A DNA stretch of 64,000 nucleotides, from NCBI GenBank assembly GCA_024305405.1, contig JAKNDB010000070.1, positions 490,001 to 554,000 on the forward strand, written 5' to 3'. Shown piece after piece: positions 1 to 11,928 of this stretch; within the stretch, counting starts at the first letter, position 1; every line of letters begins with the position of its first letter. Position numbers and translations under genes: made by a program. The notes under the pieces were generated by a model. It was not told where the DNA came from, ran no database searches, and saw only the letters and a list, made by a program, of their open reading frames with translations. This DNA is from Dirofilaria immitis. Its lineage: Eukaryota; Nematoda; Chromadorea; Rhabditida; Onchocercidae.

Positions 1-260
1 TACACCGATATCTTTCAATATAACATATAACATTAATCGGTCAATTGATATCCATTCGAGAATCTCTTTTCCAATACTAATAAGTCATCATTCTTTTGAA
101 AGAGTAAAGGTCAACAATTGTAGTATTTAGACATCAGTCCTTCAAATTTGAATTATTAGAAGAAATAAATGTTTCATCATGTTTGAACTCATGTTTTTTT
201 CTTTCCAATTTTTTTACAATTTTCATATATATAGTTATATTCAAATATTTAAAAATCTGA

Positions 261-360
261 ATATTTACTAAAGATGATGATGATGATGATCTCATTAAAA
301 ATATGATAATGATGATGATGATTTACTAAAGATGATGACGATGATGATGATGATGATGTT
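261..360. repeat. GAT/ATG trinucleotide repeat, two blocks
   Basis: Two GAT-type runs (about 272-290 and 309-358) each follow the phrase ATTTACTAAAGATGATGA, so the repeat and its left flank were duplicated together. A further (GAT)7 run lies at 2371-2391. Confidence 0.85.
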
Positions 361-1395
361 GATTTCGTTGAAAATAATCATTCATTTTAGTAAGATGATA
401 AGAAATGTAAGAACAAACAATTGCAATGTAATTCAATGACTATTATAATGTTAGAATTTTACAACTTCTGCTTGTTGAACTAGATGAGACAACAAAATTC
501 ATCATTCATTCATATATATATATATATCGATCATTCTACGGAGATAGTTTTAGTCTAAATCATTGAAGATGAAATAAATGTTTCAACATATTTGAACATA
601 CATATACATATATCAACGAATGGATAGACAGAGATTGCACTGCAAATATGTGAAATAGAGATGATATAATTGCAATTGCTTTTTCTTCCTTATTTCAAAT
701 TTTAACATTTACACCCACTCATGTTGATAAGATAAATTTCCAATTTGCATAATATGAAATCATTTATTCAATTTCTCTCTATATGATATGATAAGAATAA
801 GAATTTTGAAATATATTACTGCTCTTCAAAAGATAATAATCTATTAATAACGTTTGTTAAACTTTTCCAATCTGATCATATCAGTTGCAAAAGAACATAT
901 GCATAAATTGTAAACTAACAGCTTCAAAATAGAATCCTTCTGAAACTAATTGAGAAATAAGATGATACTTGTTTATATAAAATAAATCAGATGAGAAAAT
1001 TTCAAATTAAATTCTCGAGAAGAACCATCGAATACAGTAATTATTATTATTATCATTACTATTACTGCTATATATTGATAAATACAAGATAAAGATATTA
1101 GCAAAAATACTACTTATTCATTGAAGATATATATGTATGAATAATCCCAATAAATATCTCGATCTTAGTAAGAAATGATATATTTTGGCTTAATGCATAT
1201 ATTTAGAAAAAAAAATACTACAGAAATCTAAGTAAAAATTATTTCAAATTATCCTGAAATATCAAAATTGAAATTAAAAAAATCGAGATACTTTTAAAAT
1301 TTGCCAAAGACGCTAATAAAATTTTTTATCATCAGTATAAAAATCTATCACTACTGCAATACAATCAACATTGCACGATTCATACATATCCAATC

Positions 1396-1481
1396 TTCAA
1401 ATGATCTTTGAACGAATGATAAAATAATGTGATATCATTAAAGATCTTTGAATGAATGATAAAAATAATGTGATATCATTA
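1396..1481. repeat. Two-copy tandem duplication of about 40 bp
   Basis: The phrase GATCTTTGAAYGAATGATAA followed by AATAATGTGATATCATTA occurs twice in direct succession with minor differences, ending near 1440 and 1481. Confidence 0.75.
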
Positions 1482-2610
1482 GAAAAAGAAATAAAACTTT
1501 GCTAAAATTTTATAAAATATTGAAAAATTTAACTATTTTCTAATATAATGTAGAAATTAATTGTTAATTTCATCAAGTTCATTAAAATACTACTATAAAT
1601 GTCGGTACAATTAAGTTTATCATAATTTAATGAATCATTTAATCATCTTTCAATCAAAAGCTAAATTCATCTCTGATATTATCATTCTATATCAGATAAT
1701 AGAATTAAACATACATCGATGATAAGAACAAAACATCCTAAACTATCAAATAGTAGTAATAACTATCGATATAATATGGATAACAAAGCATATTAACGAT
1801 TGTAAAGACCGGTGTATCGCGGAATAAAAAATATTATATAAATATACATCCTCTGCAATTTATTTTGAGAGAGAAGCGACTAATCAATAATTCATATTTC
1901 AATTGAAAATATTGTAAACTATACTGGAATAAAATAGTTAAAAGATATGAAGATCGGATGAATCATATTCGACAAGCTAAGTTTATCTGCTTATTTATTC
2001 GCCATTGTATGAGTCATATTTGTTACAATATTATACTGTTATCAATGAATTGCAATCGTAGTCAATATTAATTAAGATTCACAGCTACTATCTATCTATC
2101 TATCTATTCATACTTTTACGTATACTATACTACACATACATTCCATTGATACAAATATCCTATCTATTCAAAATATGTACATGCGTGTATTACACGTACG
2201 TGCTTTAATTATATATGACGTAATATATTGCATTATATATAAATTCTAACTGCATGATAAATAATTAATTAGGATAATTTCATCAATTAATTAAAAAATT
2301 GATTATCCAAATAAGAGGAAAATCTGATTGATAATATCTTTTAAGAAATTATATATTGACTAAAGAATTTGATGATGATGATGATGATGATAGATGATAA
2401 TAATAATGAAATGAGGACAAAAGAATTTTTCTTATTTTCTTATTTCAAAATCGAATATTTGACCTTCCCGCGCAAACTGATGATAATAATAATCACCTAA
2501 AACATTATCCACCCACTCATCCATTTCCACAACCTTAAATCAACAACAAACGACAACAATATTATCTATTCATTATTCATTTGTTGCATATTTATTGATC
2601 GATAAATAAC

Positions 2611-2652
2611 ATTACATACCTGGAATGTATGTATACATTCCAGGTATGTAAT
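2611..2652. repeat. Perfect palindrome, 20-bp arms, 2-nt spacer
   Basis: The left arm (2611-2630, beginning ATTACATACC) is the exact reverse complement of the right arm (2633-2652, ending GGTATGTAAT), with only GT between. All 20 pairs match. It could extrude as a cruciform or be transcribed into a tight hairpin. No target-site duplication or transposase is visible beside it. Confidence 0.9.
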
Positions 2653-3223
2653 ACATTCATTCTATCCATCTATATGGATGTTTGGGAGTATATATTAAAA
2701 ATTATAATAAATAATACTTTTAAAGAGTTCACTCTTGAAATAGTTTCGAGAGAATTGAAACAAACTATTGGTATAGAAATAATAACGAAAATTGATGGAT
2801 TTGAAATGTTTTATAATAATGAGATGAAAGGTGAAAGGTCATGTAAAAATCACTCAAAAAAAAGAAAAGTAACTTTAAATAATAAATAGAAATATGTATT
2901 AATGAAAAGAATAAATCGATTAAATTTATTCATATGCTTTATGAATAATAAATATTTAAATTCGATAAATGGTCACAAATTCATCAGTGACATATATTTT
3001 TATCATTTTAATCGTAAAATCAATTTGATAAATGCAAATTAATTTCGATAAATGGAAATAATGTGATGAAATTTTATGATAATAATTTAATTGATTGAAT
3101 ATTTAAATTTTATTTTATTTTTCCATATATATTTAATCATATAATTGCATATAAAGTAAAATGAATAATCCAATCGATTATTTATCGATTTTTTTTCAAA
3201 AATAACAATTAACATTTGAAAAA

Positions 3224-3420
3224 AGAGGGAAAGAGAGAGAGGAAGAGAGAGAGAGAGAGAGAGAAGAGAGAAAGAGAAGTAATTTTGTGATATGAAATTA
3301 ATTTAAAAAATCGATAATACAAAAAAGAGGAAAAAAGAAAAGAAAGGAATGAAGAGAATAAATTAGAAAAGAAGTTTTTTAAATCACTTTTTTCCCTCTC
3401 TCTCTCTCTCTCTCTCTCTT
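3224..3420. repeat. Facing (GA)n and (CT)n tracts
   Basis: A GA-rich tract (3224-3278) is followed about 110 bp later by a CT tract (about 3395-3419). They are complementary, so the transcript of either strand could form a long stem. The same arrangement recurs with CT at 62221-62257 and GA at 62668-62703. Confidence 0.85.
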
Positions 3421-5069
3421 TTAATATATTGGAATGTAAAGAGAAGGAAAGTATAAATGATTATAATAATATGATGGTGACACATTCCCTACTTTCACAC
3501 TTAAGCATTACCATTCAACAATACGCATTATTCATCATCTAATATCCTCATACTATCTCCTAACTTATAACTTATCATTATTTTTCATATATCAATATTT
3601 TCAATTCCTTCATTATCAATTTCAATTTCATAAAATCATTTTCATTCTAAAATTTATATCAAATAGAATTTTCAAGAAGGAAAAAAATTGATAAAAATGA
3701 TAAGCATAATGATTGCAAACAATATGTTTCATATAAAAATTAAAACTAAAATTTTAAAATACACTAACTTTTGAAACTATTTAGATTCTTAAAATTTTTC
3801 AAATATGAAAAAATTAAAAATGCAATGATTGATTAAACATTAATAAATGCATTTAGATATAATGTACCAGATGGCCGGAAGGAAGGAGAAAATAATAATT
3901 ATAAAAAAAGAGTGGGAAATAATTTATTGCATAAAATTTGAAATTTTAATATCAAATTATATCAAGTATACTAAAATATTATCATGCATGGTTTAAAAAA
4001 TAAAATTAGCGTTTAATTTTATTTTTAAAAAAAGCATAAAATATGTAAATGCAAGGAAGGTATACTTTAGTGATAAATTCTAAACAATATTTTTTTCATA
4101 TGTCATTTATCATCAAAAAAAAATCAATTACAATTATCAATCAGTTAATTGAATTAAATTTTATTGAAAAGTTTAAAACTTTTGAAATTAACCAAAAAGA
4201 AAGAGAAAATAATCAAAACATTATTTTTTTTTAAAAAAAGTGAATTTTATAAAATCATTTTGAGCTTATCAAAAAAAAATGTATGATATTTTATTATTAA
4301 TTTATGATAAATTTTGATTAGAAAATAAAATATCACAAAAATTTAATTCGGCATAATTTTAGGTTGCAATTTTTTTTTGATTGAAAAGAAAAGCTAATAC
4401 ATTAATAGGAAATATTTGTAACATATCGAAATATCTCAAATTCATTAATGATAAATAAAAATTAAATATTGTCAGATTTTACAAGTACAAAAATCAAATC
4501 AATAACTATGCATTTTTTTGATAAGATCAAAGTTTGTTTAAGATTATTGTTTGATATATCCATAAAAAACATTGCAAATATTAGTCATGAAAAAGACATA
4601 GGCAGCAAAAATAGTTTCATCTCAAAGAAAAAACTTTAAAAAGTTTTCGTTATTTTTAAAACAAACTGTTAACAATAATTTGAAAATGAATTTTGTTAAA
4701 TCTATGCAACACTTACTATGATATTTATCATTGATATTATCATTGATAATATTTAATTGAGTGTTAATCACTTTAAAAAAATATACAAAATATTAAAAAG
4801 ATAGAAAAAATATATATTATAAGAAGATGGAGAATTTTTCTCGAGAATTTATTGCAGAATCATTTGAAACTTTCAAAACATGACTTCTCGAATAAATATG
4901 AAGCATTCAATATAAGCTTCAAAATTTGATTGAAAAGCTAACAAAATGGTATGTTATGAATCATATATCACAAAAAGAAAAAAGAAAGAAAAAAAAAGAA
5001 AGTTCAATTGAAGTACAAAAGAAAAAGAAAGAAAATTCAAATCTATTCATTCATTTTATACATTATTTA

Positions 5070-5210
5070 TTATCATCATCATAATGCTTCATTAACCATC
5101 TGTTCATACTTCCCGCCTGTTCATCATCATTATCATCATCAACAACCATCATCAACAATCATCATCATCAATCATTATCTTCTGGCTATTTCTTTCATCA
5201 TTCATTTCAT
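5070..5210. repeat. ATC/CAT-rich simple sequence
   Basis: Interrupted (CAT)n/(ATC)n microsatellite sequence. The open frame running through it encodes only a low-complexity His/Ser/Ile string and is not taken as a gene. Confidence 0.7.
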
Positions 5211-7174
5211 TGTTATTTAAATGTATTATTACATTTGGCGGTGAAATTTAAAATTAAACTTTCAATTAATAAAATGGCGGCAATTCAAGAAATAGAAGTG
5301 TTGTTGAATGTATAAAGCAAATTTTTGTGTATTTTATGCCCAATAAATTATCATAGCAATATTTGTTGGCTCAATATTAGGCAAATTACAATTGATTCAA
5401 AATATTTCATAAAACTTTAAGTTAAATTCAGCATCCAATGTTTCTCTTTGAAAATTTAAATTCTTTGAATTTCATTCTTTTTCGAACCAATTTAAGAAAA
5501 AAATCATGCGCATTCAGTAATTAAGCATAATCCAAAAACTCTATGCAATACTTTGATTGCTTCTATTTTGGAAGTTTAAATTTGAAAGAAAAATTGAAAA
5601 ATGTAAATTTTGAGAAAATTGAGGCTAATCTATTTATTTCAGCATCATTTTTATTTGTTTTTTTTAAAACTTATTTTCTATGATTTTCCATATTTTTTTA
5701 AGTATTAAAATTATTCTATTTTGAAAATTCACCAATTGTTCAATTAATTTTAAGACGAAGATCAGAATCGTTTAAATATCTATCGATTGGTATTGTAACA
5801 ATTAGATATTATCTATTTTTATCTGTCTTTTCGGCATCTTATAATAATCAAAAAACATTGGTAAGTTAAAAATTTCTTTTTAAATTTAAGGATTTGTCAT
5901 AAAAAATGATACCATATATGTTATAATTTTAGTTCTTTGAGATTTTTGAACTTTAACAGAGCATCGAGACGTAGCAAAAAGTACGACAGTATCGTAATGA
6001 TCTATAATTTACAAATTAATAAAAGTTCAAGGGTTGAAAATAAATAGTGCAAATATCTGAAGATAAGAAAAAATAAAGAGCTTCTAAATGAAATACAAAA
6101 TTAAATGACCTTGAATTCTTTGAACAAAAATGGGAAAAATGAAAGGAGGAAGTGGTTGTGTCGGAAATGTGCACAGAATATTTTATGAATAAACATATGT
6201 GCGAAACCGTTTCGGCTGCGACTTTTTATGGCGAGAAAGAACAAATAAACAATGAGAAAGAGTCGAGAGCGAAAAAAGAAGAAAAAACCTTATCATATAT
6301 ATTCATTTATCAATTCCAATTCAATTCCAATACAATTTTTGATATTTATATATATGTAGGTACGCAAAATGATCAAAATGAATACCTAAATTATTGGATT
6401 TTTGATGAGAATTACGATTCTAAATGAATTTCATTGAAAAGATTATTGTTCATTGAAAAGAATGGATCGATTATTCCCTTTTGTCACAAAAAAAAGATTA
6501 ACTTAACAATGTAGATCAAAAGTCAACGATATTTCAAACTTTAAAATGTGAACGTTAAAAGAAAAAAAAACATCAATTAAAACATCGTCGAGACTATCAG
6601 AAATGATAAAATTTCAAGTTTTAGAAGTTATGAAATATTTTCTCGAAGAAAAAAAACAACGAAGACATAAAAGAAAAAGGAATAAGATTCATGGTCAAAG
6701 AAAGAAGAACTAATTTTGTTGCATTATTCTCAAAATATTTAATTTAAATTAAAAGAAATCAAAGTAATAACTTAGAGATTAATTCGACAATAGACGATTA
6801 CGGAATTAGAAGTTTTACGATGTGGATATGATTGTTCAAAATTTATGACAAGTTTCTTTAACATAATAAAAATTTAGAACGGGAATTTCAGATTCTTTAT
6901 GCATTGAGTATAATGAAGAATCAGTAATATAATAACTATAATTTTGTAATTGCTATATTCTCACAATTTTCAAATGCTCGATTATTTCCATCAAATCACA
7001 GATAGTAATAATATTCTCTTCAATTAATTGCTAGAAAGTTTTGATAATCGTTTACAATTGCTGACAAACTCGAAATTTTCGAAAAAAATAATAAATTATA
7101 TTTTATGGATTGGATAAAAATACCTTTTATTGAATGATTATCAGTTGCTTCTTTACTGAAAATCATAACAAAGA

Positions 7175-7425
7175 ATGATAAGAAAAAGGAAAACTAAATG
7201 ACAACATAATCAGATGAATTCAATGGAAGCAAAAAAAACAAAAAATGATAGGAAAACCAAATAATAACATAACAGAAGAATTTAATGGAAGCAAAAAACA
7301 AAGAATGATAAGGAAACTAAATGATAACATAGTCAGAAGAATTCAATAGAAGCAAAAAAAACAAAAAATGATAAGAAAACCAAATAATAACATAACAGAA
7401 GAGTTCAATGAAATCAAACAAGAAA
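7175..7425. repeat. Four tandem units of about 60 bp, alternating types
   Basis: Units built on AAACTAAATGANAACATA...GAATTCAATGGAAGCAAAAAA...AATGATAA recur four times. Units 1 and 3 (ACTAAATGA) resemble each other, as do units 2 and 4 (CCAAATAATAACATAACAG). The simplest history is a two-unit block that was then duplicated. Confidence 0.75.
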
Positions 7426-7965
7426 TAAAGAAGTTTCTCGATTGAATGAAAAAAGTACATGTTGATTTGCATATAAAAAAATGAATTATCATAAATAATA
7501 ATCATTATCAATAACAACAACATCAAATATACAATTTTTATTCGTATTTAATAAAAATTTTAAAAATTCATGAAACATTTCTGATTATATCTTTCCTATT
7601 TCGATCATTTCGTTTCTTAAAATGAAAAGGAAAAAAAAAGAAAAAAGATAACAATCTATTATCATCTTTAAATCAATTATCATCAATATAAAAGAATTCC
7701 TGAAGGTCGTGTAATATTTCAAACAAACTTTTTGATAATATATTATCAAAAAAAAGTAAAAATATCGATTTCATAGTGATAAAAAAAAAGATTCTGTTAT
7801 ATAAAAATAGAGAAAATGACTAAAGCAATTCATTTAAGGACAATGCACTTTTATTATCGATTATATCATCATTGGGGAACTTTTTATTTTTCAAGTATTG
7901 ATTTTCATTTCAATTAATTTCCAATTCTATCAAGTATTGAAACTATAAGATATTCAAATGATGAA

Positions 7966-8235
7966 TATCTCAGAGATCCCGAAGGAACGGGATGATAAAT
8001 TTTCCAGAGATCCCGAAGAAACGTGATGATAAATTTCACGTAAATTTTATTAATTAGCTTTTTCATTCATCTAAAATAATAATTATTTCCATGTATGTAA
8101 TGATAATAAAATTGAATAAATAAAACTTACAAATATATAATGATCGCTACAAAATATGAAAGGTCAAACGATGACGTGTTACGTACTACGTGAAAAAGTT
8201 AAACAATGACGTGTTACGCACTACGTGAATACAAC
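7966..8235. repeat. Two short direct duplications
   Basis: At 7972-8036 the phrase CAGAGATCCCGAAGRAACG followed by GGATGATAAATTT-like sequence appears twice. At 8164-8229 the phrase ATGACGTGTTACGYACTACG appears twice. The second contains ACGT cores (TGACGT, TACGTA, TACGTG), which resemble bZIP/bHLH target half-sites; function is not shown by sequence alone. Confidence 0.7.
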
Positions 8236-8348
8236 TTACTATTATTATTCGTAGCATAGAAACAAATTTATTTAAAGCGAAAAATTAGCATAACATAGAG
8301 AATTGCACGTACAATCAAAATGATTCGATGTTTGTTTCCATTTTTGTG

Positions 8349-8411
8349 ACACACACACACACCCACACTCACACACACACACACACACACACATACAGAT
8401 ACACACACACA

Positions 8412-8449
<38 letters not shown>

Positions 8450-8493
8450 GATGCACATACACCCACACCCACCCACACACACACATACACAGA
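8349..8493. repeat. (CA)n microsatellite
   Basis: About 145 bp of interrupted CA dinucleotides with CCA and ATA variants. Open frames on both strands (Thr-His or Cys-Val strings) are products of the repeat and are not annotated as genes. Confidence 0.95.
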
Positions 8494-8833
8494 CATGCAC
8501 AGACATATGTATATGTATTATATACAATAGAGAGACGAATATAGACAGAGAATAAGAGAGATATATTTAAATATAGTCAAATGGTAGGAGGAAATGAATG
8601 ATACGATGACATCATATGGTAATGGCAATGAAAGTAGAAGAAGTAGTTGTAGGCGCGATGACTACTTGTCGCAACACATCAAAAGATATCGGTAATGTCG
8701 AGACAGACGGGAATGGGATTTATTGATTGAAATAAAGATTGTGAAAGAAACGAGAGTGAAGGAGAAATTTAACAGAGAGAAAAGAAAAGGGAAAGGGATT
8801 TATGAAAGAGAATTAAATGAATCTGAATAATTT

Positions 8834-9237
8834 GACCATAGGTCATCAATTTAGGATTAACAATCCATAGGTCATCGATGTAGTATTGAGAATTCATAGG
8901 TCATCAGTTTAGCATTGCTAATCCATAGGTCATCAATTTAGTATTGACAATCCATAGGTCATCAATTTAGTAATGACAATCCATAGGTCATCAATGTAGT
9001 ATTGACAATCCATAGGTCATCGATGTAGTATTGAGAATTCATAGGTCATCAGTTTAGCATTGCTAATCCATAGGTCATCAATTTAGTATTGACAATCCAT
9101 AGGTCATCGATGTAGTATTGATAATCCATAGGTCATCAATTTAGTATTGAGAATTCACAGGTCACTAATTTAGAATTGACAATCCATAGGTTGGTTATCA
9201 ATTTAATATTGACAATCTATAGGTTGGTCATTAATTT
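8834..9237. repeat. 29-bp minisatellite, about 14 units, each with AGGTCA
   Basis: Direct repeat of a 29-bp unit with consensus CCATAGGTCATCAATTTAGT plus ATTGACAAT. Successive AGGTCA motifs are 29 bp apart (first at about 8840, next at 8869). The last few units are more diverged and some carry a GGTTGGTCA or GGTTGGTTATCA variant. Unit differences (GATTAAC, GATGTAGT, CAGTTTAGCATTGCT) recur in distant copies, pointing to duplication of multi-unit blocks. Confidence 0.9.
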
Positions 9238-10805
9238 AGCACTGATAATGAAGAAAAAGAGAAAGGTCGAGAAAAGAGAATAAGATAAGATAAGCAAAGC
9301 TCATTATCATTTCAAAAGACTAGGATAATTAGGCTATAAAGTTAAAATATAAAAATTTGGCTCTTTAATGGAATTAATTTTTACTAATTACTTATTATTA
9401 ATTAATTAAATTTGCCAATATTTATTGTCATTAACAGTTAAAATTTTTATTATTAAAAAATCAATTATTTAAATTTGAATGAATTTATAATTTTAATTTT
9501 AGCAATAAAATATTTAAATTTAAATTTTCATTTTTTTATCAAAAAAAAGAAAAAAAAAATTGTTATAATCGTGTAAAATGCTTGTCGAGAGAAACAAAGA
9601 TAAATAATGTCATAGGTCAAAGATATGTGATTTCATTTTTATATCATTCATAATTTAATTTCCTTATAAATTTAGTGCCCCATTTTTTTATTATTAATAT
9701 TATTATTGTTATCATTGTTATCATTATTTATTCACCCGCTTATTATCATTAATTAATTAATCACTTATTTGTTCGCATTATCAATCATTATTATTGGCAT
9801 TTCGTATTGTTATATCTTATGCATTGTAATACCTTATTCTTCGAACTTTGACCCGAATGATTGAATTCGTTGATGAGATAAAATTTGGAAAAAAATTAAT
9901 AATAATTCAACAAAATATAAAAAATAACTGTATTTTCTAAGATTATTCTTATCATTTTTTTCTTCGAACAAACATATGGCAGCAATATATTAATAATCAG
10001 TGCTGCTTATCAGTTGCTATTTCTATTTGTTTATCATTCATTTGAAATCAATATTGGGATGAAGAAGTTTTGTTAATGTTTCGAAGCATAAAAAATTAAG
10101 CATAATTGAATTCCAGCCTTATACAACAAATTTTTATCAACTTTTGATAAGTTAATTTTAAATGTGAAATAATCTTTGATAAAATTAAAATAATGTGAAA
10201 TACTATACATAAATGATTTATCATATCAAATTATAACAATAAAATCATAATTGATTTTTTTTTCGAATATTATCATAAATTTTGATAAATATGATATGAC
10301 AACTCTTAAAGAATACAATAATCCAAAGGTAAACAAATGATTTTGATCTTTAACTATTCTCTCTCTTTCTTGAATAGACCAATGCGATTATTGGTGAAAA
10401 TTATGAATTATGATAAGACATTCGAGAATATATTTGTATTGAGATAGATTCTTGAAAGATGTTTTAAACATATTTCATTTTGCTAATATCAATGTTCGAG
10501 AATAAAAATCTGCGATAGATACTTAACATGATTGTATATTTGATGAGCATACGATAAGCTATCAGTAAATTCCCTTACATTATCATTCTCGAATGTCATA
10601 ATGATAATCTTTTCATGGTAAACAAAATTGCTGGTTATCAACCAATTGAAAGCAATCATATCATTCATTAACATAAATTCAACAAATTAAATTGCTAAAA
10701 TAAATAAGGCATAAAAAGATTTTTCATTTCACTTATTATTACAAGTTTTATATGATTAACAGTTGTGGCGCTTTTATCATATTCCATTCACCGCCATTTC
10801 AAATA

Positions 10806-11000
<195 letters not shown>

Positions 11001-11900
11001 TTTGAAACGTATTATTTACGAGATATAATGTTGATTAATCGTTGTATAATACAAAAATATGTTTCTACCATTGTCAATGAATTTTGATAAACTCAGTAGG
11101 ACGTAAACTTTTTAATATTCTCGAGCTACATCATATTCTAAGTCAAGATATGATTACTAGTAATACCAATTACTTTAGTGATACTTTTATCAATAATCCG
11201 AAACATTTGAAGCATAATATTAGCACATTTATTAATTATAATTAATTAAAATGCTTTCTAATCTTTCCGCTAAAATACGGTAAATTGCATTTGTATATTA
11301 TTTTTAATTGTACCTGATTTTATAATACAAAATTAGACCAGGTGTGTGCATAATTAATATGCAAATTAATTGACGAAATAACAAAGAAATTTTTACAACC
11401 ATAATTTCAAATAAAAACTTAACTATAAAACTCTATGAACGTTATTAATAATGGTGATCATAAAATAAATATTTTTATCTTGAATAGATAAGATTGGTAG
11501 GGTCAATTTTACGATGACTATTTTGGCGGTCGAATGGTAAATTTTTATAATCTTTCTTTATTCTGCCGTATCTATAAATTCTCGAAAAGAATATTGGTTA
11601 GAAAGGTGCGAAGAAGTTTGTCTCTAGGAAGTTAATACTTAAATTATAGGTAGTAAAGTATATCAGAATTTGTTGCATCATTTTTTATTTTCTTTTTTGT
11701 TTAAATTTAAATTATTGAAACATTTTCATTACTAATATATATTTGTTTTTCGTTAAATCCAATTTATATTTGAATTAAAATAATTAGTATTTGATTTCTT
11801 ATCATTTCAAATGATTTCCTTTTTTCTGTTTTGTTTAATAAAATAATTTGATACTAATTAATTAAAAGGTAAGCTTAATAATTATGATTGTTTATTTTGT

Positions 11901-11928
11901 TTTAGGTTATTAAAAGAAGAAAGTGAAA
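11901..11928 (+). promoter_or_regulatory. Probable trans-splice acceptor and short 5' UTR of the ADAL-like gene
   Basis: A T-rich tract ending in TTTTAG lies about 24 nt before the ATG. In nematodes this arrangement commonly receives a spliced leader; an ordinary upstream non-coding exon is the alternative. No spliced-leader sequence can be seen in genomic DNA. Confidence 0.5.

Noticed and set aside
8268..8555. Cys/Val-rich and Thr/His-rich open frames
   Set aside because: Products of the CA microsatellite on both strands.
8834..9237. CRISPR-like periodicity
   Set aside because: Units are contiguous 29-bp repeats with no unique spacers, in a eukaryotic genome; it is a minisatellite.
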